DNA of 64,000 bases from Diphasiastrum complanatum (Eukaryota > Streptophyta > Lycopodiopsida > Lycopodiales > Lycopodiaceae), in NCBI GenBank assembly GCA_029204225.1, contig CM055096.1:72111349-72175348 (forward strand), given 5' to 3'. Numbering within the stretch: position 1 is the stretch's first letter; the number at the start of each line of letters is the position of its first letter. The notes beneath the pieces are model-generated. The model ran no database searches. It was not told the origin of the DNA and saw nothing but the letters and a program-made list of their open reading frames with translations. Below, piece by piece: positions 1 to 11,628 of this stretch. A program made the translations under genes and the position numbers.

Positions 1-500
1 CAAGTAGTCAAGAATGTAAGATAAGTGGAATAGGAACCATTCCATTGTATGTTAGATCATCCAAAAGGATGAATCTTGAGAATGTTCTTTATGTTCCTAA
101 GTTAACCAAGAATTTGCTTAGTGTTGGCCAATTAATGGATAATGGCCTTGATGTACAATTTAAGCATGGAATTTGTTCCATCCTTAGAAATGATGAATGT
201 ATAGCTAAAGGCTTTAAGCAAGGTAGATTCTTTAAGGTGGAGATATCAAAGGTGGAACTATGGCACAAAACGTTGGGCCACCCCAACTTCAAAGCCATGA
301 AAACTGTGTGCACAAAGTAGCTTGCACTCGGCCTCCCCAAGCATTTGTCAAAGTGTGGGAAGATATGTGAGGCATGTAGCCTCTCAAAGGCTCACAAACT
401 ACCCTTCTCAACTACATCTAGATCTCCTCTTGAACTCATCCATGTAGATGTTCATATCTTTTCACATGAGTCTAATGGTGGTGTCACTTTCTTGCCCTAA
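1..500 (+). pseudogene. Copia pol fragment: GAG-pre-integrase and start of integrase
   Basis: The reading frame in phase with position 45 encodes the segment between protease and integrase of a Ty1/Copia polyprotein. It shows the NLLSVGQL motif, then the HHCC zinc finger of the integrase N-terminus (ELWHKTLGHPN, later CEACSLSKAHK), and then the start of the catalytic core (LELIHVDVH, SNGG). A TAG at 318-320 interrupts the same frame, which stays open after it until TAA at 498-500, where similarity ends. The left side is cut by the window edge. The order and motifs match the intact Copia element at 39.1-42.2 kb, but the sequence is clearly a different family member. It is a dead fragment. Confidence 0.85.
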
Positions 501-2505
501 AATGAAACCCTAGCCTAGATCCTAGAGTCATGCTTGGTAGGTGCATGGTTGGTAGAAATTTCATCACAAATCAAGGTCTAGATCCTACAAAGTAAGAATC
601 ACTACCAAATGGACATAACCACTCCTCTTGACTCGAGCTAACCTACATTAGGTGTAGATTGCCATGTGGCACTTCGGCCATAAACAAAAAATATAAACAA
701 AATGTACAATATTCTACATGGCTAGATTTGTCGATATAGGCAATTTTTCACAATAATATGCCCAAAAAAAAGGTGATATCACTTTCAAAGTTTATAATGT
801 TCAGTTCAACATTGTATTCACGAACTTCGGGAGGAAGTGCAACCTTTGCAAGCTTCAAACCTCGAACATGAAGGAATGTTTTGAGCAAATCCCTTATGCA
901 TATTTTGTAGTTGAACTTCACTTCCACTTGTTACCCTCTTGTAGCTAGCGCTTGGAAACAAAAAGAATTATAGGTTTCTAAATTTGGCGACATGTAATTG
1001 TATTAATTTTTTTTATTGTTATTTGAATGTTATCAAATTTATTAACATAAAAGTATTTGAACATGTAGATTTTGCTTCTTCATGTTTACTTAAGTATATA
1101 CAATTTAGTATCCACACTAGCTCTCAAGTGATAATTTGAATTTTTTTCATTTTTTTCATAGATTGAATGACCTTCAATTCTGAGGTGGGGCTAAATGCCA
1201 CCCTAGGTTAATTGTCCTATTTGTCAAAGGGGATGCACACCTTAATACTTAGCCCTTCACCACCTTCCTCTATTAACAATAGGCTTGGAGGAGGGCTTTG
1301 GGAGTCAACTAGTTACTAGGCTAGCATTGAGCTCACAACCCCCTATTTTATGGCATTGTCTACCGGTGGAGATAAATGCCATCTGTATAAAATGTGCAAG
1401 ATGTTTGTAGGCCTCATCTCGTAGCCCTTTACACTCCATATTACATATGTGAGAGTGAGCATGAGTGTGCTTGTTCTATTCTGACTTTTGAGGCTTGCAT
1501 ATAGCTCAACCCTTGTCTACCTTTCTTAGCTCGACCACATGTTGGAGCTTCTAGAAGCAACCTCCATATATGAAGATGATGCCACATGTTGGAGGTCGGC
1601 CCTTGTCTCAAATGATGTGGCATTGTCCTTGGATGAAAAATCACATTTTAGACCTGCAAAAGCATATTTATTTACAAGCAATATGTTTTTGCACCAAACA
1701 CCAACACGTAATAAGGATGAGTAAAAAGTGCTTTCTTGATATATGGCAAGTCTATAGGATTGTAGACTCTTGAAGGACAATTTTTTGGGCCCGACTTGTT
1801 TTTTTGGAGTTGTAGGACACATTTTAAAAACAACTAAAATTTCAAATTGGTGGCTCCTCCTAGCCTTGGAAGCACGTGGAGTTTTGGCCTTGGTGCTGCG
1901 CTAGTCACGCATTGGCTTTCAAGGAATTTCAATGGCTATTGTATAATTAATAGTATCTGGCAAAAACATGATCATGTGGTCCTTAAAATTTAAAAAAAAA
2001 ATTACCATTCAAATTCCTCAAAAAAATTTCTGCATTTTGAATCCCATATTGCGCAAAAAAAAAAAACATTTTGGGCCAAAATCCCAAAACTTGTTGCAGG
2101 ACGTTATTGGACATGTTCCGGAAGGTACTATGCAAGTATGATATATACATATATAAAACACACACAAACAATGGTGACAAAAGAATCACTCGACCAAGTA
2201 TTGCATGTGAATGGCATCCGGAAGTGCAAAATAAAAGCAAATATTTTTTTCAATGGCATCTAAGTTTTAACATGGACATAAATTTAAGTGGGAGGGAGGT
2301 CCGCAAAAATTCTATATCAGCTTTTGAGAGCGAACCTGGACTTGGGAAATCCATTCACCAAAATTAACCCACATCAAAAGAATATCAGTTTTCCCTGGCG
2401 AGGATGATAGATCTCATCTTCAAAAAATGCCAACACCAAAGCCGTGGGCAGAATAGATCAGCACAATCCGACATAAATTTGTGGATTTCTCCCGAGGATC
2501 TGTTC
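501..2505. other. Intergenic, no gene seen
   Basis: About 2 kb of AT-rich DNA with stops in all frames. Short ORFs around 1440-1820 and 1983-2367 overlap on both strands and carry no recognisable motif. Poly-A and poly-T runs near 1990-2070 are the only other structure seen. Confidence 0.6.
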
Positions 2506-2724
2506 GTTAGCTTAAAGCTAGGGCCCAAGTAGTCATGACCTTGGTGCAAGGCTCTCGTAGGGTGGAAGGGCCAAGGCCCTCAACAAGCAATGGGGACATA
2601 GTTCAAGGGCGGTGGGCGTTTCATCTTTGGAGAGGAGGCCGTTAGCTTAAAGCTAGGGCCCAAGTAGTAATGACCTTGGTGCAAGGCTCTCGTAGGGTGG
2701 AAGGCCCAAGGCCCTCAACAAGCC
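2506..2724. repeat. Two-copy tandem repeat, period 135 bp
   Basis: A segment of about 84 bp beginning gttagcttaaagctaggg occurs at 2506 and again at 2641, with near-identical sequence (tcatgacc against taatgacc, and gaagggcc against gaaggccc). About 50 bp of different sequence separates the copies. No coding meaning is visible. Confidence 0.85.
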
Positions 2725-2769
2725 TTCCCTGCCATTCTTTTTGCTTTATTTTTAGTGGTTACCTTTTTC

Positions 2770-2890
2770 GATCTTTTTGGCCTTGCCTTGCAAAGGCAAT
2801 GCTATGTGTTGAGGTCGATCAATGGAGTTTAAAAAAAAGTTAACATTAAAGGATATTATTTGGTGGCGGTCTTAATTTTTAAGATTGAAA
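2770..2890 (+). repeat. Dispersed repeat, copy 1 (second copy at 34.2 kb)
   Basis: The stretch beginning ttggccttgccttgcaaag, followed by the word tgtgttgaggtcg and ending near a ggtggcggtct word, recurs in the same orientation at 34199-34300. The copies are moderately diverged. Length and AT-richness would suit a miniature non-autonomous element, but I could not define terminal repeats or a target duplication. Confidence 0.6.
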
Positions 2891-2994
2891 CCTTACTTGA
2901 GGACTATAATAGCCTGCATTGTTGGCATTTAAAAATTAGTTTGAAGTCATGCAAACAATGTTATTTTGGTTTGCATGAGCCATAAGTACCAGTC

Positions 2995-3964
2995 ATGCAT
3001 AGCTTTTTTTTGTTTTGCATGAGCCATAACCAAAACAAAATAGCTTTCTACTCCACATCTTCAACAGATCCAAGAAACGTTGTACCCCATCCTCTTGTTA
3101 ATCCTCCTGATCCGTTTAACCCTGATGCAACCACATTGCGAGAGCAGTCGAATTATGTAGTTCGCCAATATAGCAAATGGTATTCTCATGCATGGGGAAC
3201 TGCAATTTTTGTTGGGATATCATTGTTTAGATTTGGTGCTAGGAATGGATTACGATGATAAGGAAGGACTTCTGACGGGGGAAGAATGCCTGACGAAAGC
3301 TTTGTCAGATTTTGCTGAGCATGGAAGCATGCCATCTGAAGAAGAATTCATTGCATTTCAGTCTTAGATGGGCTTCTAAGATGACAATACAGCCATTGAA
3401 GAATTCATTGCATTTCAGTCCATCCTCAATGCATTTCACAGATGACTCTTCTTCAGTAGGAGGTCATAATATATATCATCCGGATCTGGTTGCAGCAGAT
3501 GATGAAGAATATGTAAGTTTTTTCACTTCAATGTGTAAGAATGTTGTTTTCTTCTGAATGAGAATGATGTATGTTTATGTTTCTAACTTTTATATTCTTT
3601 TGCAGACTGCACTTGTAATTGATGACTTTGCACGCCGAGGTGGTTTCAAACAACATTCTTCTTCATTCCATAGGGATAGTGGACTTAGCCACTATCTAAG
3701 GCATTTCCGAAAGAATCAGAGATCTATATTGCTCATTCTAAGTTTAACCCAGTTTGGGAGACACTCATGATGGCTGTGAAAGCTTTATCTTATTATCTAG
3801 AAGGACATAAATTTGTTAAGACAAATAAGATCATTTTTGTCAAGAGATCTTATGTTTTGAGCATTCTAGTTTTTACTGATGAGAATGTTCCTTTAAAGAG
3901 CAAAGAATTTTTTCATGACAATACAACCATTGAAGGAGATACAAAATCTGATGATGAAGAGTAA
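2995..3964 (+). pseudogene. Intron-bearing gene fragment, not recognised, frameshifted
   Basis: Three consecutive open segments read as parts of one decayed gene. The first (about 3055-3255) encodes a proline/asparagine-rich stretch (VVPHPLVNPPDPFNPD) followed by a hydrophobic segment near AWGTAIFVGISLF. A second part ends in VAADDEEY at a canonical splice donor (gtaagt at 3513), and a pyrimidine-rich tract ending in cag at 3605 gives a 93-bp intron. The next exon begins TALVIDDFARRGGFKQHSS. The last segment, in another frame, runs to an acidic C-terminus (SDDEE) with TAA at 3962. The frame changes between segments mean it is not functional as it stands. An inverted, diverged copy of the 3' end lies at about 13785-14060, so the gene travelled as, or with, a repeat. 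I do not recognise the family. Confidence 0.4.
3513..3605 (+). other. Probable GT-AG intron, 93 bp
   Basis: The donor gtaagt follows the codons for DDEEY, and the acceptor tgcag is preceded by a T-rich tract. Removing the 93 bp (31 codons) keeps the flanking codons in phase. The size is normal for a short plant intron. Confidence 0.5.
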
Positions 3965-4890
<926 letters not shown>

Positions 4891-5579
4891 AGGAGGACAT
4901 AGATCTGATGTGACTCTCCAAAAACTGAATCCTCTGCATTGAAAATATATTTCCATAGTTTTTAATCTTTCACAATATCCCAATAAACCATTATGCCCAT
5001 TGCAAATCCAAATAACTAGTTCAGTTACTGAGGAGAAGACATGATTTTTTGGGTACTAGAATCTTCAAGATAGAAAGAGCCATCTGTCCACATATCTAAA
5101 TTCTTCTTTCCTTCAATCCTATAACGTAGATGGTCCTCAACAGATATTGATGATCCTTTGACTCCTCTTTTCTATAAAGGTGCCAAGTCAATAGGAATGT
5201 CCAAATGAAGATGATACAAAGTCGTCATTATAAAAAGTACAAAACCAGTGGTAAGCTTCAAAGTACTCCGAATATAAAGACTATGAAATATTTGAATGCA
5301 AATATATTCTCACCTAAAGCAAGATAACCCATTTCTGATGAAAGCTTATGTAATGGTGACCCTTCCATATTCAAATATGGGTATGGCGTAAATATTTTTA
5401 TTTCCACCCAAGATGGCACTCATATTTTGATTTCATGAGAGAATACACATTCAAAATCATATTTATAAAATTTTCGCCAAGCCCTTCAAACCAACACAAA
5501 CTTAATTTAATGGTTCTAAGAAAGCACAAAGCAAGTCACATGAATCATGTGTCTTACTTTGTACAAATTAGATTCCTTA

Positions 5580-6470
5580 TTTTTAACTTGACTTTGTGAA
5601 CTTGGGCCTCAACATTATTTATTTACACCTAGGGCCCAAGTCTCTATGGAACAACTTGAAACTAACTAGCAATGTGCTCATTGGGTTGATTGGTCCTAAC
5701 TATGGACTATGGTGGGGCCCACTAAGTAAACCTTGGACAACACTAGTTTTAGTGGTGGGACCCACTTATTTATTTATGTACAGGAAATACCCACAACAAA
5801 AAATAATCAAAATTGAGCCTCTACGAGAGTTCAGACAATATAAATCTAAGGAACTCTCCCATCCCATCAAGATCTCCAAACCAACCTTCGCAGACATGAA
5901 AAATGGAATTGGGACAGTGCAATTGACCTGCCTATATGATCAGATCTTGAATATCGAGAAAATTAGCAAGTTGTGCGAGAGATCCCTTGTAGGACCTGCG
6001 TAGAAACTTCATAGGAAACCTTCGCAGGGTAGTGAAATCAGCTCAAGGACTCTCGCAGACTTCTATGGGGTCTTAGAATATTATGAAGAAGGCCCTGCAA
6101 AATCTAGTATGGAACTTAGCAGTGGAAAGTGCACTTCTCCTAATACGCACTCTAATTCTCCTCTATATAAGGAGGAAATTCGAGTCATTTGGCACTTCAC
6201 GCAGCAAAGCTCCTGCCGAATTTTCAAGCAAAAATCAACTATCTCTGTTTGCGACCAAATTTCACACACAGTTTCATCAGCATTCATAACCTCCTGTTAC
6301 ACACTTGTAAGCAATGAAAAAAAAAAGCTACATTATTCAATTGTTTCAATGGTTTTACATAAGAGTTCAAATTAGACAGATCACTAAATCTTTAGATTAT
6401 GACAAGTTCAAAAAAGCTTGCAAATTCGTAGATCAAGAGAGAAGAGCATCATAATCAAACGATATGTACT
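5580..6470 (+). promoter_or_regulatory. Possible LTR or promoter-bearing non-coding part of unit 1
   Basis: This stretch has no convincing ORF but carries a TATA-box-like word (ctctatataagg, near 6160) and an A-rich tract after aatgaaaaaa near 6312. That suits an LTR or a promoter-bearing untranslated region. Three related copies exist: one in unit 2 (about 8258-9144), a 150-bp part at 13605-13757, and a diverged inverted copy of the sequence just upstream (5340-5690) at 20405-20620. Ends of the TG...CA type could not be fixed, so LTR is only the best guess. Confidence 0.35.
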
Positions 6471-6476
6471 GATGCG

Positions 6477-7385
6477 TCATACTACATACTTTGATGTGTC
6501 AGTATGCACATGAAACTCTATGGTCCAATTGGGCGGCGCTGAGACCGATGCATCTTTAAGCTTTTGGAATGCCCGTAAGGCTTCCTCCATCCAATGTGGT
6601 TCCATCATGAGTTTGTAGATTGGTTTTGCTAATTTCGCAAAATCTAGAATGAAGATCCGATAGTAATTAGCATAACCCATAAAGAAATAGACTCCGCCAA
6701 TCATCCTTGGTGGTAGCATATCAACAATGACCCTTATCTTTGATACATCTGTGGTGATTCCATGTCTTGATACTATATGACCCAATATCAGGCCATGTGT
6801 CACCCAAAATTGACACTTTTCTGGGTTCAAGGACATCTGATACTCGCAGCATTGCTTCAACACTTTCGCCGGGCTGGATAAGTGTTCTGAGTTTGGTCCA
6901 TGCATGCACAAATAATCCAAAAAAATCTTCAGAAATTTCTGTAGGTACTCATTGAATGCCGCTTGCATGATTGGCTTAAAAGTACTCTGGGCATTGCAAA
7001 GTCCAAATGGCATTACCTTATAGGCATAAGTTTCCCATTTGGTGGTGAATGCTGGCTTATGCTGATCTTTTGACACTATTTTGACTTGATTGTAGTCGTT
7101 GAAGCCATCCAGGAAACTGTAAGCTTCTGCTCCTGCTACTCGATCCAAAACACTTTTTATGAAAGGTAAGGGAAAATGATCTTTCTTTGTAACCACATTT
7201 AGCGGCTTCAGGTTCACACATATTTGCATTTTGTCATTCTTCTTGGGTACTATGACTATAGGTGATACACATTTCGTGTGCTCGATTTCATAAATGAAAT
7301 TGGCGTCGAGCAGCTTCTGCAATTCCTGTTTGATCAGCTTTGTGTAGTTAGGATTACATCGATAATATCTGCTAGTAAGAAGTTT
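6477..7385 (-). pseudogene. Ty3/Gypsy reverse transcriptase fragment, copy 1
   Basis: The - strand encodes most of a Ty3/Gypsy RT. It starts with LIKQELQKLLDANFI, then VSPIVIVPKKN, the VNLKPLNVVTKKDHFPLP motif, FLDGFNDYNQ (first catalytic Asp region), MPFGLCNA, and the connection region before RNase H (EFHVHTD.SKYVV), where it stops abruptly. The usual second catalytic motif (a Y/F-x-D-D box) reads FLDYL, so one of the two aspartates is tyrosine and the enzyme would be inactive. The open frame covers about 280 residues without a stop. No gag, integrase or LTR is attached. It belongs to the duplicated 2.7-kb unit. Confidence 0.9.
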
Positions 7386-7731
7386 TTGCTCTTAATGTAC
7401 AAGTATTGTTTATGTGCATTGACGATATTGCGCTGCTATATGTAATAATCAATTTTTTTTTAATGAATTGTAGAATAGAGAAGAACAAGTTGAAGCTTCA
7501 ACAGGTCAAGGGTGAAGGATAGACTTTGTTTTAAAAAAAAGTCCATGAAGCCTATAGTACAAGATCTTGTTGTTGTCCCTAAACAACGAAAACAAAGAGA
7601 GAGGGTGAGAGATGTCTCCATGCAAATGAACTATGAGATGCCACCAGCAATGGGGAGATGATTCGATCACTACAGTTGAGCGAAAGCTCATACTCATAGA
7701 CATTGAGGAGTAAGATTATTACTATGATTAT
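7386..7731. other. Tail of duplicated unit 1, gene-like but broken
   Basis: Between the RT fragment and the start of unit 2 lies sequence with short coherent reading stretches (for example EEQVEAS around 7480 on the + strand) but many stops. The same sequence in unit 2 leads into a segment with a recognisable intron (10462-10545), so it may be the end of a captured gene. Confidence 0.3.
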
Positions 7732-9150
7732 TACTAGAATCTTCAAGATAGAAAGAGCCATCTGTCCACATATCTAAATTCTTCTTTCCTTCAATCCTAT
7801 AACGTAGATGGTCCTCAACAGATATTGATGATCCTTTGACTCCTCTTTTCTATAAAGGTGCCAAGTCAATAGGAATGTCCAAATGAAGATGATACAAAGT
7901 CGTCATTATAAAAAGTACAAAACCAGTGGTAAGCTTCAAAGTACTCCGAATATAAAGACTATGAAATATTTGAATGCAAATATATTCTCACCTAAAGCAA
8001 GATAACCCATTTCTGATGAAAGCTTATGTAATGGTGACCCTTCCATATTCAAATATGGGTATGGCGTAAATATTTTTATTTCCACCCAAGATGGCACTCA
8101 TATTTTGATTTCATGAGAGAATACACATTCAAAATCATATTTATAAAATTTTCGCCAAGCCCTTCAAACCAACACAAACTTAATTTAATGGTTCTAAGAA
8201 AGCACAAAGCAAGTCACATGAATCATGTGTCTTACTTTGTACAAATTAGATTCCTTATTTTTAACTTGACTTTGTGAACTTGGGCCTCAACATTATTTAT
8301 TTACACCTAGGGCCCAAGTCTCTATGGAACAACTTGAAACTAACTAGCAATGTGCTTATTGGGTTGATTGGTCCTAACTATGGACTATGGTGGGGCCCAC
8401 TAAGTAAACCTTGGACAACACTAGTTTTAGTGGTGGGACTCATTTATTTATGTACAGGAAATACCCACAACAAAAAATAATCAAAATTGAGCCTCTACGA
8501 GAGTTCAGACAATATAAATCTAAGGAACTCTCCCATCCCATCAAGATCTCCAAACCAACCTTCGCAGACATGAAAAATGGAATTGGGACAGTGCAATTGA
8601 CCTGCCTATATGATCAGATCTTGAATATCGAGAAAATTAGCAAGTTGTGCGAGAGATCCCTTGTAGGACCTGCGTAGAAACTTCATAGGAAACCTTCGCA
8701 GGGTAGTGAAATCAGCTCAAGGACTCTCGCAGACTTCTATGGGGTCTTAGAATATTATGAAGAAGGCCCTGCAAAATCTAGTATGGAACTTAGCAGTGGA
8801 AAGTGCACTTCTCCTAATACGCACTCTAATTCTCCTCTATATAAGGAGGAAATTCGAGTCATTTGGCACTTCACGCAGCAAAGCTCCTGCCGAATTTTCA
8901 AGCGAAAATCAACTATCTCTGTTTGCGACCAAATTTCACACACAGTTTCATCAACATTCATAACCTCCTGTTACACACTTGTAAGCAATGAAAAAAAAAA
9001 GCTACATTATTCAATTGTTTCAATAGTTTTACATAAGAGTTCAAATTAGACAGATCACTAAATCTTTAGATTATGACAAGTTCAAAAAAGCTTGCAAATT
9101 CATAGATCAAGAGAGAAGAGCATCATAATCAAACGATATGTACTGATGCG

Positions 9151-10071
9151 TCATACTACATACTTTGATGCGTCAGTATGCACATGAAACTCTATGGTCC
9201 AATTGGGCGGCACTGAGATCGATGCATCTTTAAGCTTTTGGAATGCCTGTAAGGCTTCCTCCATCCAATGTGGTTCCATCATGAGTTTGTAGATTGGTTT
9301 TGCTAATTTCGCAAAATCTAGAATGAAGATCCGATAGAAATTAGCATGAGCCATAAAGAAATAGACTCCGCCAATCATCCTTGGTGGTAGCATATCAACA
9401 ATGACCCTTATCTTTGATACATCTGTGGTGATTCCATGTCTGGATAATATATGACCCAATATCAGGCCATGTGTCACCCAAAATTGACACTTTTCTGGGT
9501 TCAAGGACATCTGATACTCGCAGCATTGCTTCAACACTTTCGCCGGGCTGGATAAGTGTTCTGAGTTTGGTCCATGCACGCACAAATAATCCAAAAAAAT
9601 CACCAGAAATTTTTGTAGGTACTCATTGTATGCCGCTTGCATGATTGGCTTAAAAGTACTCTAGGCATTGCAAAGTCCAAATGGCATTACCTTATAGGCA
9701 TAAGTTTCCCATTTGGTGGTGAATGCTGGCTTATGCTGATCTTTTGACACTATTTTGACTTGCTTGTAGTCGTTGAAGCCATCCAGGAAACTGTAAGCTT
9801 CTGCTCCTACTACTCGATCCAAAACACTTTTTATGAAAGGTAAGGGAAAATGATCTTTCTTTGTAACCACATTTAGCGGCTTCAGGTTCACACAGATTTG
9901 CATTTTGTCATTCTTCTTGGGTACTATGACTATAGGTGATACCCATTTTGTGTACTCGATTTCATAAATGAAATTGGCGTCGAGCAGCTTCTGCAATTCC
10001 TTTTTGATCAGCTCTGTGTAGTTAGGATTACATCCATAATATCTGCTAGTAAGAAGTTTTTCTATGTACAA
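9151..10071 (-). pseudogene. Ty3/Gypsy reverse transcriptase fragment, copy 2
   Basis: This is the second copy of the RT fragment, with the same motifs in the same order (VSPIVIVPKKN, FLDGFNDYKQ, MPFGLCNA, FLDYL, LNPEKCQFWVTHG). It is more damaged than copy 1. A CAG codon just after MPFGLCNA has become TAG at 9661-9663, splitting the frame into 9151-9642 and 9661-10071. Both copies share the tyrosine in the catalytic box, so that change came before the duplication, whereas the stop arose after it. The copy extends a little further at its N-terminus (KLLTSRYYGCNPNYTELIKK). Confidence 0.9.
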
Positions 10072-10129
10072 GTATTGTTTATGAGCATTGACAATATTGC
10101 GCTGCTATATGTAATAATCAATTTTTTTA

Positions 10130-10660
10130 ATAAATTGTAGAATAGAGAAGAACAAGTTGAAGCTTCAATAGGTCAAGGGTGGAAGGATAGACTTTGTTTT
10201 AAAAAAAAGTCTATGAAGCCTATAGTACAAGATCTTGTTGTTGTCCCTAAACAACGAAAACAAAGAGAGAGGGTGAGAGATGACTCCATGCAAATGAACT
10301 ATGAGATGCCACCAGCAATGGGGAGATGATTCGATCACTACAGTTGAGCGAAAGCTCATACTCATAGACATTGAGGAGTAAGATTATTACTATCATTTTA
10401 TTGGAATAGGATTTGACAATGATATCAATCTGCCTTTCGATATCCTCAACAACACGTGATGGTAAGTAGCTTTTGTAAAATCTCTTGATGTTCACTCATC
10501 CACCATCAAGTCACATCTAACGTTTTTCTATCTTGTTTGTCACAGATCAAAAGAAGAATCAGGGCGAGACTTGGAGAGAGCATTGTTATTCGAATACTCT
10601 TTCATAGAGACCAGATAGATTTATTTGTTGTATCAAAATTTTGGCAGATTTAAGTTTGGA
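10130..10660 (+). pseudogene. Unrecognised gene end with a probable intron
   Basis: To the right of the RT in unit 2 the sequence continues past the duplication into a segment with a canonical intron: gtaagt at 10462, and a pyrimidine-rich tract ending in cacag at 10545 (84 bp). Downstream, one frame reads IKRRIRARLGESIVIRILF and is open to TAA near 10650. Upstream the coherent frame (DYYYHFIGIGFDNDINLP) is interrupted by stops. The splice signals suggest a former host gene or a transposon gene end. The family is not recognised and the exon joins are not secure. Confidence 0.3.
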
Positions 10661-11025
10661 AACTAGTAGTAACTACTATGTACAATTTGAACTTGATATA
10701 ATACAATTCAGTTTTGTATGATATATGGTTGAATTTAGTTTGCAAAAACAAGTGCACTATGCAAAGAGGCTTAGTGGTAGTTCAAGTAATGTTTTTCTAT
10801 GAATGTATTATTAGTAATGCTATTTGTTTTACAAATTTGATGTCGGATTCAAGTTTGGATGTTACTATGCATGATCTCAACTTGCTATAATTAAAGTTCA
10901 ATTTTTAATAATGCATTTCCTTGAATTTGGTTTGGAAAATCAAGTGCACTATGCAAACCCACTTTTTTACGCAATTCAAGTAATGTTCTTCTATGGATTT
11001 GTTATGAATAAATCTCCTGTTTTTT
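10645..11025 (+). repeat. Degenerate tandem repeat, two units of about 185 bp
   Basis: The order of words aagtttgga, ttgaacttg/ctcaacttg, ataat, ttgaatttagttt/ttgaatttggttt, aagtgcactatgcaaa, ttcaagtaatgtt and ctatgaatg/ctatggatt occurs twice in succession. Divergence is considerable. It lies where the 3' untranslated part of the preceding gene fragment would be. Confidence 0.5.
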
Positions 11026-11628
11026 TGTAATCTATGAATGTTGTTTGAGATAGTTCTATATTTTATCATGAATGGTCTACCTATAAATCACAATTATTTA
11101 GGTGAAGTTGTACTGGAAAAGTGCTTTACTTTAAGAGATTTAGTAATCGTTGTATGTTGTCTACATTATGCTCGCTTGATGCGCACTTTTTTTGCAACCC
11201 CATCAAACGCTCTAATGGGCCTAAAGTGAAAAATGACCCAACATTAAGAGATATTAGAACTCAAAATGTGCCCTTTGCAAAGATGATTTTTTTTTTACTT
11301 CACACGCTTTCAACGCTTAAGTGGCCCAATCAATTGTGTCCATCTATGACGAACTGTAACAGCGGTTGACGGACGGGAATTATTTTTGCCTTTCCCAGCC
11401 AAATTTTGGTGATTTTCAAAAATCCCGGCGGGCAGAACAAACGATTGTGATTGGACCACAGTTATTGTCCGAATACTCTTTTGTTGCCCGTATTTGTACA
11501 CTCGAGGTTGATTCGATGTCAATAGTCATAAACTACAGTTAACTAATCACAGTAGTTTAGGAACTTCTTTTCATTCTTAGGTATACTTCTCATTGTCTTT
11601 GTTCGCTTTGTTCTCTTCGTTCTGATTT
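11026..11628. other. Intergenic, no gene seen
   Basis: AT-rich to mixed composition. A short GC-richer patch (about 11360-11440, with cccggcgggc) stands out, but no ORF or RNA structure could be supported. Confidence 0.5.

Larger units (their letters stand above)
5054..10396. repeat. Tandem duplication, unit about 2.7 kb
   Basis: Unit 1 (5054-7731) and unit 2 (7732 to about 10396) are nearly identical head-to-tail copies. The offset is 2678 bp at the left end, falls to 2674 and then to about 2660 at the right end because of small indels. Each unit holds, left to right, a non-coding LTR-like part, a Gypsy reverse transcriptase fragment on the - strand, and a short gene-like tail. Differences include substitutions, a nonsense change in the second RT copy and a few indels. 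The level of similarity points to a recent duplication or to an assembly artefact. Confidence 0.92.

Noticed and set aside
6083-6375. Plus- and minus-strand ORFs of 68-88 residues, repeated at 8755-9049
   Set aside because: They lie in the LTR-like non-coding part of the duplicated unit, overlap in several frames and have no motifs; conservation reflects only the recent duplication.
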